DNA of 14,536 bases from positions 1-14,536 of the forward strand of contig JAGYMJ010000524.1 of NCBI GenBank assembly GCA_018400625.1. The letters are read 5' to 3'. The stretch comes from Planctomycetota bacterium. GTDB taxonomy: Bacteria > Planctomycetota > Brocadiia > SM23-32. Of this stretch, positions 7,478 through 14,536 are shown piece after piece (within the stretch, counting starts at the first letter, position 1; each line of letters begins with the position of its first letter). Under the pieces are notes generated by a model. It did not search any database and had not been told where the DNA came from. It saw only the letters and a program-made list of their open reading frames with translations. Made by a program: the position numbers and the translations under genes.

Positions 7478-7794
7478 TCCTTACCACCTTTTTTAGTCCT
7501 GAAAATTATACCAATCCAGGTTATTAGTAGAAGAGCAGCCAAGCCCATAAGGACGGCATATCCCATCGCGGCATAGGTCAGCAAAATAGGTCTTATGAAT
7601 ACCTGGTCCATGCCCAACACGGCAAGTGTAGTCACACAAAGCGCCACAATAGCTCGAGCCGGTTTTGAATTCTCACCGGAAAATATCGGTATGTCCTGCA
7701 TTGTCCGGAAAACGATAGCAAAGACAATCACAAATATTGCACCGACAGGTATCAGTACACGCAGGTCGGAATAAAGTTCCAATGCGTTCTCCAT
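7474..7794 (-). CDS. Small three-helix membrane protein, unknown
   Basis: 106-aa hydrophobic protein that I do not recognise. Likely membrane helices are at about 12-30, 46-62 and 70-97, with a charged tail RTKKGGKE that would sit in the cytoplasm. AAGGTG lies 8 nt before the ATG, supporting the start. It follows the 57-aa gene by 23 nt and overlaps the DUF1294 gene by 4 nt, so it belongs to the same transcript as the caspase-like protease upstream. A membrane partner or accessory protein is possible. No catalytic motif is visible. Confidence 0.75.
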   Translation of the reverse strand: MENALELYSDLRVLIPVGAIFVIVFAIVFRTMQDIPIFSGENSKPARAIVALCVTTLAVLGMDQVFIRPILLTYAAMGYAVLMGLAALLLITWIGIIFRTKKGGKE

Positions 7795-7817
7795 AACGAT
7801 TTCACCTTATTTTTTTG

Positions 7818-7991
7818 CTATCCCTGAACTTCAAGCTCCACTCCGTTGAGTTTACAAAGGCGTCTAACTTCATCCAAAGCTTCCTCACTCGCATTTTCCA
7901 GCAAGTGGCCGGGGAGAGTTATTTGAGTTTTCCCGGTGTTTATCATCTCCTGCACGTATTCCATTAATTGCTGGTCCGCTGCAGAATTCAT
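7818..7991 (-). CDS. 57-aa protein, unknown
   Basis: Small acidic soluble protein. The start at 7991 is chosen because AAGGAG lies 8 nt upstream; an in-frame upstream start at 8018 lacks this. A helix-like N-terminus (residues 2-19) is followed by TQITLPG, a second helical stretch (32-48) and a C-terminal strand VELEV. I recognise no family. It begins 33 nt after the caspase-like gene and is followed 23 nt later by the small membrane gene. Its size and position suit a regulator, inhibitor or adaptor of the protease, which is inference from context only. Confidence 0.65.
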   Translation of the reverse strand: MNSAADQQLMEYVQEMINTGKTQITLPGHLLENASEEALDEVRRLCKLNGVELEVQG

Positions 7992-8024
7992 TATCAAAAC
8001 TCCTTCCGTTAATATCAAAAACTG

Positions 8025-9635
8025 CTACTCCATTTCCTCAAACATCCGCTTGGCATGAGGCGAGCCCCAGTATTTCCACGCTCTTTCCAAAAGCACTCTT
8101 GCCATATTCATATATTCTTGTTCCTTTGCAACCTCGGCCAAAGATATAAGTAGCCTGCTACCTGTACTCTTATCCACACCTGCTTTTCCCATGGCCAAAG
8201 CGAAACTGGAACCACCATTGATGTCATTTACCTTCATACAAGATTCCGCACATTCAAGGCGGTACCTGTTCCTGTAATGCTCCAGCCATCTCCAGTGTAT
8301 AAAACCAGCAAGTCCGGGGCCGAATATCAACGCTGCTAGCAAACCTATAAATAAAGAAATTGGTTCACTGATTTCGAATATAGAATAAGCAAAAAGGCGT
8401 CCAGCAACTAATCCTGCGCCAGGACTCCCAAGCGCTATTGCGAACAGATAAAGACCGCCTATATCAAAATCTTTATTATAATCGGAAGCTTTCAACCATT
8501 TTTTCCATTCAGGCAGATCGGCCTTTTTAGGTGAAAATTGCTTCCCGCTGCTCTTCCCCAGCCCCGCCTCTTCATCTAAAACTCTTTTTATATCATCTTT
8601 GCGATCACTTAATACAGGATACTTGCTTGCGGCTTCGGTCACAAAAGACCTCCATTTTGCCTTTGAACCACCATGCTTTTCCAAAAAACCCCGAGCATCT
8701 TTACGAACTATCGTTTCCGCCTTCAGAGTCTCCAGTTCCTTTTTAAGTGATTCATCCGCTTCTTTGCCGGCCTGTTCAGCCTTTTTCTGCAACTGTTGAA
8801 TTTTTTTGTCCTTTTCGGCGAGTTCATCTTTCAGTCTACTCATCTCGTTTTCGGCTCGTTTCAAACGTTCTTCGGTTGTTAGCCGACGTTGAGCTATACC
8901 AAACGATCCGCTCCCCCGGCATATCCTCACAGGTTCCTGCTTAATGCGCTTACTGCGACTCCATTCAAGCACCCGTTCCCGGGTAGCATTATATACTCCA
9001 TCCAGCGTAACTCTTCCATCCGCCTCTGCCGGCGCAGACTCTTTTATGGCTTCGGCCAGAAAAAACGTGAACACTCCCTGCCCCTTCGCCGGCCATTCGT
9101 GTGATATCTGCTCGGCGTCGCAGCTCGCTATGGTGTAAAGACCGCGTCCGTCCTCGAGCTCGTCCTTGAAAGCGGCAGTCATAGGAGCAACATCACGCCC
9201 GGCGCCACTGTGGCACGCGTCGAGCATCAGCACCTTGCGGTCGGCGTTGCATCGTTCGAGCATTTCACGGATGTATTGTATTGGTATTCCTGTAACTCCA
9301 AGCGATTCCAGCGTGGCGTCACACGGCGCTAAAAAGCCGCTGCCTTTATACTCACGTCCGTGTCCCGCGAAATAAACAAGGACGAGGTCATCGGGTCCGG
9401 GCCGCTGCAGCCACGTGCCCAGCCAGGAATGGATGTTCCCGAAGGTCGGCTGATGTTCCCTGCTTTGATCTTCGGTCAGCATAAGCACGTTATCGGGCTC
9501 AAACCCGCACTGCTCGGACGTGAGCGTCTCCCGGAGCAGCTTTGTGTCGTTCACACAATAATTCAGAGGGCCGAGGCTCTCGTGGTAATCGTTTATGCCT
9601 ATAAGGACGGCGTATTTGTTGTTGGAATCTGCCAT
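8025..9635 (-). CDS. Caspase-like (peptidase C14) protease with coiled coil and two membrane helices
   Basis: 536-aa protein numbered from the ATG at 9635. GGAG is 11 nt from that ATG but only 2 nt from the alternative at 9644, so the downstream start is favoured. The N-terminal caspase domain (7-250) opens with KYAVLIGINDY and has the catalytic dyad His92 (YFAGHG) and Cys141 (LDACHSG). A charged coiled coil follows (253-309), then a helical, basic region (310-390), two hydrophobic helices (about 393-414 and 425-447) and a helical C-terminal tail. This predicts a protease tethered to the cytoplasmic membrane by a helical hairpin. Bacterial caspase homologues act in antiphage and cell-death systems and in signalling by proteolysis. 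The neighbouring second caspase and coiled-coil membrane protein suggest a shared complex. No sensor domain is obvious, so the activating signal is unknown. Confidence 0.92.
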   Translation of the reverse strand: MADSNNKYAVLIGINDYHESLGPLNYCVNDTKLLRETLTSEQCGFEPDNVLMLTEDQSREHQPTFGNIHSWLGTWLQRPGPDDLVLVYFAGHGREYKGSGFLAPCDATLESLGVTGIPIQYIREMLERCNADRKVLMLDACHSGAGRDVAPMTAAFKDELEDGRGLYTIASCDAEQISHEWPAKGQGVFTFFLAEAIKESAPAEADGRVTLDGVYNATRERVLEWSRSKRIKQEPVRICRGSGSFGIAQRRLTTEERLKRAENEMSRLKDELAEKDKKIQQLQKKAEQAGKEADESLKKELETLKAETIVRKDARGFLEKHGGSKAKWRSFVTEAASKYPVLSDRKDDIKRVLDEEAGLGKSSGKQFSPKKADLPEWKKWLKASDYNKDFDIGGLYLFAIALGSPGAGLVAGRLFAYSIFEISEPISLFIGLLAALIFGPGLAGFIHWRWLEHYRNRYRLECAESCMKVNDINGGSSFALAMGKAGVDKSTGSRLLISLAEVAKEQEYMNMARVLLERAWKYWGSPHAKRMFEEME

Positions 9636-9685
9636 ATTATCCATATCTCCAGATTTAAAAATATCTCTTCCCCTTTCGTCAGGGC

Positions 9686-9714
9686 ATTGTATGCCAATTA
9701 CTCATATCGTGCAA
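9686..9714 (-). promoter_or_regulatory. Possible internal promoter for the membrane caspase gene
   Basis: On the minus strand TTGCAC (9709-9714), a 17-nt spacer and TACAAT (9686-9691) lie in the 100-nt gap before the caspase-like gene. This gap is the longest within the run, so a separate promoter here is plausible. Confidence 0.35.
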
Positions 9715-9736
9715 CCCATTCAAACCAGCCCAATGG

Positions 9737-11113
9737 TTAGATATCATCCACAGTAGATTGATCTTTCTTCGCCTCCATTATCAGGGCACGAACATTGACT
9801 ATCTGATCGCGGAAGGCCTGATTAGCCTCACTGGCCACTTCCTTCGCCTCCACGTCCCCGCTTTGTTTTACCGAAGCGGAACTTCCTGCATCGCCTGACA
9901 TCCTGTAGGTCGTTCCGCTCGGCAGCTGCAGGCTCAAAGTATGTGTATGCTGCTCAATAGTCATGCCCGAGGCAGGATACCATTCGAGGTTCTGCTCCGT
10001 TTCCACACCTATGGAGACCACATCCGCATATGGAATTTTTATTGCCAATGTGTAAGGTATTCTACTATTTAAGATGTTGGCATAAGCGCGGAACACATTA
10101 ACGCATTCTTCCCCACATATAGCTATTTGGAAAAAGTAATGTCCTGCAAGGTAGGTTTGCCTGGCCTCGCTGAAACTGATAGCCGAAAAAGCATTCAATT
10201 CCTCGGACTCGGCCCCGGCATCTTTTCCGTCCTTATTTTCCGACAATCCCCATAAAGATATTACACGCCTCTTGAAATCCTCCCAGCAACGACTTTCCAG
10301 TTTGTCAAAAGCCCCTTTCATTGGTTTAACAAGTTCATCCGCCAAATTTCGTATTTCTTTTGCGGATTTACCAATTCCTGTCACAACGGATTTTGGAGCA
10401 GAGTGTGTCTGAAGGAATGTTGGCGACCATACTTCCGCACACCGCCTGTCCAGCATATCTGCTTTTTCTATTCCGAGAGCATCAAAGACCTGTTGGCGTA
10501 CCATATCAAGATGTCCTGCTATATATTCGCTTACTTCTTCTTCGGAGGCTATGGAGTCAAGGTAAAGGCTGTATAATTTTTCCAGAATTTGATCCAAATC
10601 AGTCAACCACTTTTTGCACTCCCTCTCTTTCTCCTTAATATCTCTTTGCACTTTTTCCTTAATTGATTGAATTTCCTTTTCAAATTTTTCCCTGATCTCG
10701 GACGTTTTTTGGCTTAACATTTTTTTTCTTAAACTTATAACTACGAAAAAAAGCACAAAAGAAACCACTACAGAGCCAAATCCATATCCAACAACGGGAG
10801 ATATCTCTTCTTCAACTCCATATAAACCCAATATCAATCCAACCGTACCAATCATAAAAAACAAGAACAACAGCTTATTTAAAAATGATCCAGTGGCACT
10901 AACTTTACCCTCTTCAGATTTCATAGAGGAACGTTTGGAGTCTATCCGCCGGTCGCCATCTCTTTGTATTCTCGACTTATCTTCCTCGAGTGATTGACGT
11001 ATTCTTGATTTTTCTTGTCTAATCTCTTCCTGCATATCTGCTTTCTCAAGACGCGGCAGGAAAAAGCGAATTACACGCAGCCTCTCTTCGTCCGTGTTTT
11101 CAACATCTTCCAT
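9737..11113 (-). CDS. Coiled-coil protein with a two-helix membrane hairpin
   Basis: 458-aa protein. The ATG at 11113 is chosen because GAGGTG precedes it by 5 nt; a TTG at 11128 would overlap the upstream gene. Residues 20-65 are charged and coiled-coil-like. Two membrane helices follow at about 79-99 and 107-128, then a long coiled coil (130-185), a helical region (190-290) and a strand-rich segment (310-410), including KIPYADVVSIGVE and TLSLQLPSG, that could be a PH-like fold. I recognise no family. The gene starts 4 nt after the soluble caspase gene, with its ribosome site over that gene's stop, so the two are coupled. It has no protease or ATPase motif. A scaffold, membrane sensor or protease substrate are the options I would weigh. 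Confidence 0.85.
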   Translation of the reverse strand: MEDVENTDEERLRVIRFFLPRLEKADMQEEIRQEKSRIRQSLEEDKSRIQRDGDRRIDSKRSSMKSEEGKVSATGSFLNKLLFLFFMIGTVGLILGLYGVEEEISPVVGYGFGSVVVSFVLFFVVISLRKKMLSQKTSEIREKFEKEIQSIKEKVQRDIKEKERECKKWLTDLDQILEKLYSLYLDSIASEEEVSEYIAGHLDMVRQQVFDALGIEKADMLDRRCAEVWSPTFLQTHSAPKSVVTGIGKSAKEIRNLADELVKPMKGAFDKLESRCWEDFKRRVISLWGLSENKDGKDAGAESEELNAFSAISFSEARQTYLAGHYFFQIAICGEECVNVFRAYANILNSRIPYTLAIKIPYADVVSIGVETEQNLEWYPASGMTIEQHTHTLSLQLPSGTTYRMSGDAGSSASVKQSGDVEAKEVASEANQAFRDQIVNVRALIMEAKKDQSTVDDI

Positions 11114-11117
11114 GAAA

Positions 11118-12449
11118 TCACCTCTCAAAAGATGAAATTAACTCTTTACCTTCCGAAATCACCGATGCAAGGTTCCTTTCCCTCTCCGTTAACTGCTCTA
11201 CATCAGTTTGTCCATTCAGAATAACTTGCAGTTCCTCGGGAACACGGCGGCGCAGCGGCCGGTAGTATTTTTGTTCGAGCAGCCGGGCCAGAAAACTTGC
11301 AAGCGAAGACCATTCCCCTCCGTGCAATTCAGCCAATCGTTCCGCAATTAATTTTGCCTCCCGATTGCGCAGTTTTCTTACCGGTTTTTGCGCCAATCTT
11401 GCCACACATTCCAGCACATCCGCCGTATCTGTAATCCGATTGTTTTTCCGAAGTATTGACTTTGCCCGCTTTGTTCGCCCGTCGATAAGAGCTTTTTCCG
11501 CTCCCAAAAGCACGGAACTTTCCTCTGTATTCGGCTGCACCCCAATATCAGTCTTGGGAGTTGCTGGTGCCGGTTCCTGTTCTGCAATGCCTTGATTTGT
11601 ATCGGTAGTAGTTCCTTGGATATTTCCGCCTGGCTCCGCTTGCAAAACCGGCACTTCCCCTGCGATTTCAAGATGCGGCATCTGGGACTGAGCCTCCGGC
11701 AGCAAATTCCAGCATGTCTCCTGCATCCTGTTTTTTACGCCTGAATGCAGGTCCGCAATGGATAAAGGTTCTTCGCCAGCCCCTTCAAGTTCCTTCAGCA
11801 GGTTATGGCAAAACCATCCGTGTTTTCCCTGTGGGTATTCGTAGGCCACCTGTCCTTCCCAGCAAGAACAGATAACCGCCTTGGCTATTGTTTGGGGGGA
11901 TGTAGCGCTTGCACCTGCGGAGCTGGCCACCGACTGGATATCCCGGCTCATCTGAGCAGGCATCTCATTGTCCGCTCCACTACGCGTGCCCGCTACGGAT
12001 ACGTTACGGCATGCGTCAAGGATCAGCAGGTGTTGTCCTGCAGTTATGCCGGCAAAAAACTCCCTGACCGTATCCAGCGGCACCGCCGTTTCTTTCAGGA
12101 GTATTTCCGAGCCAGGTTCTGTATCCGAAGTCCCGAGAAAAGTATGCCCGCCGCGGCAGAACCCGTGACCGGCGAAAAGGAATATAATGGTATCATTGGG
12201 TTTGACCGGAGCCTTGGAGAACCTATCAAGAGCTTTCAAAACCCTGCGCCTGTCCGGGTAGGAGTCGCCGGGAGCCTCATCAAGCAAAGAGATGCAATAG
12301 TTCGGCTCAAGTTTGAATCGACGCATAAACGCATTTCGCACGTCCCGCGCATCCGTACAGGCAAACCGAAGGTCGGCGATCTGCTCGCTGTCGTAGCGGT
12401 TAACGCCGATGAACAGGCCATAGAGTTTTCCCGGTTTTCTTTCGTTCAT
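11118..12449 (-). CDS. Soluble caspase-like (peptidase C14) protease
   Basis: 443-aa protein. The caspase domain spans about 8-235, opening with LYGLFIGVNRYD and bearing the dyad His95 (FLFAGHG) and Cys147 (LILDACRN). Residues about 240-310 form a Pro/Thr/Gly-rich linker. The C-terminal region (310-443) is helical and basic and contains no membrane segment or family I know. AAGGA lies about 6 nt before the ATG at 12449. It is the first gene of the minus-strand run and is followed after 4 nt by the coiled-coil membrane protein. A TATAAT reads on the minus strand at 12565-12560, about 110 nt upstream, without a good -35 box. Like its paralogue it should cleave after a specific residue, but the specificity cannot be read from sequence here. 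The helical tail may bind a partner or regulate activity. Confidence 0.92.
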   Translation of the reverse strand: MNERKPGKLYGLFIGVNRYDSEQIADLRFACTDARDVRNAFMRRFKLEPNYCISLLDEAPGDSYPDRRRVLKALDRFSKAPVKPNDTIIFLFAGHGFCRGGHTFLGTSDTEPGSEILLKETAVPLDTVREFFAGITAGQHLLILDACRNVSVAGTRSGADNEMPAQMSRDIQSVASSAGASATSPQTIAKAVICSCWEGQVAYEYPQGKHGWFCHNLLKELEGAGEEPLSIADLHSGVKNRMQETCWNLLPEAQSQMPHLEIAGEVPVLQAEPGGNIQGTTTDTNQGIAEQEPAPATPKTDIGVQPNTEESSVLLGAEKALIDGRTKRAKSILRKNNRITDTADVLECVARLAQKPVRKLRNREAKLIAERLAELHGGEWSSLASFLARLLEQKYYRPLRRRVPEELQVILNGQTDVEQLTERERNLASVISEGKELISSFER

Positions 12450-12619
12450 TGCAGTCCTTCAACTTTCAACACCAAAAATGCGAAATCCTTTAAAATCACA
12501 TCCACAAAATAAAACGAGAGAGTTTGGTCGATATTACATTTTAAGTGAAATAATAGAACATTATAGGTGAAAGTGCAAGTAAAAAGCCGAAGGCCGCACC
12601 GAAGTCGCGCCTGCCGAAA

Positions 12620-12647
12620 TCAAATTTGAGTCCGGTCTAAAAACCCT
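12620..12647 (+). repeat. Left 28-nt inverted repeat
   Basis: Contains TTTGAGTCCGGTCT, which is found exactly, in reverse complement, at 14407-14420. The outer 10 nt (TCAAATTTGA) are themselves a palindrome. Confidence 0.7.
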
Positions 12648-12657
12648 GAGGTCTTTA

Positions 12658-12750
12658 TGCCCTGAAAAGGGCAAGGTTCGGTAGCCGCGGGTTTTGAACC
12701 CGTGGAATAGGATGCCATACCACCACCGGGGTGCCCCGAACGGGGCACGG
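12658..12750 (+). repeat. Three-hairpin repeat, copy 1
   Basis: Three hairpins in series. The first is GCCCT-GAAA-AGGGC (12659-12672). The second is CCGCGGGTT-TTG-AACCCGTGG (12685-12705, one G-T pair). The third is GTGCCCCG-AA-CGGGGCAC (12731-12748). The link GGTTCGGTAGCC joins the first two. The same layout recurs inverted at 12851-12947, so this is a repeat family and not an isolated hairpin. The 450 bp from 12640 to 13090 show no credible gene. Confidence 0.75.
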
Positions 12751-12850
12751 TAAATGATGCTGAGATTGTCAACGGTATAATACCTCAATCCGCGGTGGGG
12801 AGTGAGTTTGAATGTCCAGCAAGGACTTTAATTACCATTTCCAAGGACGC

Positions 12851-12947
12851 TCCACCGCGCCCCCATTCGGGGCGCCCATCGCAGGGGGAGAACCGCAATC
12901 CCCGGGTTGGAGACCCGGGGCTACCGAACATCGCCTCTGTCGAGGCG
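12851..12947 (-). repeat. Three-hairpin repeat, copy 2 (inverted)
   Basis: Read on the minus strand it has CGCCTC-GACA-GAGGCG (12947-12932), the link GTTCGGTAGCC (12929-12919), CCCCGGGT-CTCCA-ACCCGGGG (12920-12900) and GCGCCCC-GAATG-GGGGCGC (12875-12857). Order and spacing match copy 1: 45-46 nt separate the starts of the second and third hairpins in each. Confidence 0.75.
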
Positions 12948-13122
12948 GGTTCGCCGAAGCTATAGCAACAGAACATTACACCATCTTTCAGTTCAAGCTT
13001 AATGGTTACAAGAAAAAACTGAAAAATGACGCACCGAGGAAAGGAAAAACCGGGGAGAAGCATCTCCCTCTAAATATTCCTTAAACCTTTCTATTAAAAT
13101 AGATTACATGTCAGATATTCAC

Positions 13123-13151
13123 TTGTGACAGATGTTTAATTGTGGTATAAT
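13123..13151 (+). promoter_or_regulatory. Promoter of the transposase gene
   Basis: TTGTGA (13123-13128), a 17-nt spacer and a perfect TATAAT (13146-13151), followed by an AT-rich leader of about 65 nt to the transposase start. Confidence 0.6.
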
Positions 13152-13223
13152 ATGGCCACTCAATAGCATATAATTTTTTTTTTACGGGCCATAAAAATAT
13201 CTTTCAAAAAAAGCTCTTCAGGT

Positions 13224-14312
13224 ATGCAGCTGAGTCTTATGGGATATTACTATCAACTCCCGGAGCATAAGCGTAAGAAGATGGATAACTCCAGGGAAGC
13301 GGCTTTCCACCGGAACGTAGTTGCGCGTATCGATGAGGAACCGTTCAGGGTGCTTTATTGCCAGGCTAACGGCGCCCCGAACAAGCCTATTCGCCAGATG
13401 GTGGGCGGTTATATACTGATGCATCACAAAAACTGGTCAACCAGAGAACTGTTTGAGCATATAGAGTTCAACCTGCTTACGATGAGAGCTCTGGGGATTG
13501 TTGATTTCGATCAGTCAGCTTTTTGCCGAGCCACTTATTTTAATTTTCTGGGCCGTTTGGCTGATCACTATATAGAGACAGGCGATAACCTTCTGGAGCA
13601 AGTTTTCGACCATCTTACCGCCAAGCAGCTGCAGGAGCTGGGTATTAAGGGAGATATTCAGCGTACGGACTCCTTTCAGGCTATTTCCAATATCGTCTCA
13701 TACACGCGGGTGCGGCTATTGGTGGAGATGCTCCTGCGGCTTCACAGAGTATTGTCGGAGTCCGACAAGAAGCGTCTTGCCGAGTTGTTTGGCCCTTATG
13801 TCAAGGATGATGCAGCTCATTACATTGACAATCTCCAGCAGTCAGATGTTCCCAAAGAGCTTGAGCAGTTGGGGCAAATATATTCCCAGCTGCATGAAGC
13901 ACTAAAAGGCAGATACGGTGATGTAGAAGTATTCCGTCTTTTTCAGCGCACTTTCGAAGAGCAGTTTGTCCGAACGGAAGAGAAAATCCAGGTGCGGGAG
14001 AGCAAAGATATACCGAGTGATTCGCTTCAATCTCCCGATGATCCGGATGCGACTTTTCGTCGCAAGAACGCCAAGAAGCATAGAGGCCAGGTGGTGAGCG
14101 TCACGGAGAAAGCCAACCCGGATAATGAAGTGAACCTGCTCACTGACGTAACCGTAGCTTCCAACAATAAGGATGATGCAGAGATACACAAAGAGCGTGT
14201 TGAGAAGATAAAAGAGAAAACCCCGGAGTTTAATGAAAATCATACGGACGGCGTCTGGCTGCAGAAAAATGGCGAATTTCACGTTTCGCCCACTAAAGAC
14301 ATTTGCCGATAG
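13224..14312 (+). pseudogene. IS1182-family transposase, C-terminally truncated
   Basis: 362 codons. The N-terminal DUF772-type region is clear (PIRQMVGGYILMHHKNWSTR at 55-74, then LFEHIEFNLL). QRTDS carries the first catalytic-type Asp (149). A later segment, DPDATFRRKNAKKHRGQVVS, and then NNKDDAE are standard for the family. The frame stops soon after HTDGVWLQKN, the site of the second catalytic-type Asp in relatives. The C-terminal part with the last catalytic Glu is missing, and a full enzyme would be roughly 100-150 residues longer. Reading other frames downstream gave no continuation I could recognise, so deletion is more likely than a simple frameshift. The right inverted repeat begins 86 nt after the stop. 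It is probably inactive alone. The ribosome site before 13224 is weak and an in-frame ATG at 13239 is possible. Confidence 0.8.
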
Positions 14313-14397
14313 AGTAAAAATGTGTTTTTGTTCGATTTTCAGGCAAAATAAAAAACGGGTCTCGGTTGCGTGGCCATTTTTCATTGCACGTTAAAAA

Positions 14398-14425
14398 AGG
14401 GTTCATAGACCGGACTCAAACTTGA
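14398..14425 (-). repeat. Right 28-nt inverted repeat
   Basis: Reverse complement of the left repeat with three mismatches. It begins 86 nt after the truncated transposase stop. Confidence 0.7.
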
Positions 14426-14434
14426 AAATATCTT

Positions 14435-14463
14435 TTGCACATTACTCACTCATAGTGTATAAT
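14435..14463 (+). promoter_or_regulatory. Promoter-like sequence pointing out of the window
   Basis: TTGCAC (14435-14440), a 17-nt spacer and a perfect TATAAT (14458-14463), starting 10 nt outside the right inverted repeat. No gene follows before the window ends, apart from a 16-codon frame at 14483 that I do not credit. Confidence 0.4.
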
Positions 14464-14536
14464 ATTAAACTGTAACTCTGGAATGAGAGGTGTGAGTATT
14501 TTAGACCTGTGTAACTGTCGTTTGGTCTATTAACAG

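Larger units (their letters stand above)
12620..14425. mobile_element. Putative decayed IS1182-like element bounded by inverted repeats
   Basis: A 28-nt inverted repeat (12620-12647 and 14398-14425, 25/28 matches) brackets a 1.8 kb unit. The unit contains a truncated IS1182-type transposase with its own promoter and two structured repeats in about 570 bp of non-coding DNA. No convincing target duplication is seen: AAA adjoins both outer ends but is too short to weigh. Ordinary elements of this family have a short leader, so the long non-coding left part is unusual. The alternative is chance nesting of unrelated repeats. Confidence 0.45.

Noticed and set aside
12658..12947. CRISPR array
   Set aside because: Only two copies in inverted orientation, no regular direct repeats with spacers and no cas genes.
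12561..13084. Open frames of 75-92 codons on both strands across the hairpin region
   Set aside because: They run through the inverted hairpin repeats, overlap on opposite strands, lack ribosome sites and have a composition typical of translated palindromic DNA.
14483..14533. 16-codon frame after the outward promoter
   Set aside because: It is too short, has no clear ribosome site and lies at the window edge, so it cannot be supported.

Overview
The window is bacterial chromosome with an accessory-region character. Genes are compact, several are coupled by 4-8 nt overlaps, and many starts have clear Shine-Dalgarno sites (AAGGAG, AGGTGA, GGAGG). The sequence does not let me name the species. 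The first block is visibly more GC-rich than the central and right-hand blocks, which fits a patchwork of modules.

Left block (14-3491, plus strand): a CobS-like AAA+ ATPase overlaps a CobT-like VWA protein that carries an HExxH motif. A third gene encodes an acidic linker ending in a small RAMA/DUF4357-like domain. A GC hairpin at 3507-3529 closes the block. No cobalamin gene or CobN subunit is visible, so this is more likely a MoxR/VWA-type remodelling module than a cobaltochelatase.

Second block (3667-6398): an ATP-dependent RNA ligase on the minus strand is divergent from a two-gene plus-strand operon. That operon encodes a calcineurin-like metallophosphoesterase and a TIM-barrel AP-endonuclease-2/sugar-isomerase-like protein, joined by an ATGA overlap. 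A ligase, a phosphoesterase and a metal-dependent TIM barrel together suggest a nucleic-acid end-processing or repair cassette.

Third block (6542-12449, all minus strand): in transcription order, a soluble caspase-like protease, a coiled-coil protein with a two-helix membrane hairpin, a second caspase-like protease with its own coiled coil and two membrane helices, a 57-aa protein, a three-helix membrane protein, a DUF1294 membrane protein and a GNAT acetyltransferase. Most junctions are 4-45 nt or overlapping. The first three or four genes look like a membrane-centred caspase system and are the strongest candidate here for an undescribed defence, cell-death or signalling system.

Right block (12450-14536): a gene-poor stretch holds two inverted copies of a three-hairpin repeat whose stems differ by compensatory changes. 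It is followed by an IS1182-type transposase that lacks its C-terminal part. A 28-nt inverted repeat (25/28 matches) brackets the whole 1.8 kb unit, which looks like a decayed or non-autonomous mobile element. A promoter-like sequence just outside it points out of the window.
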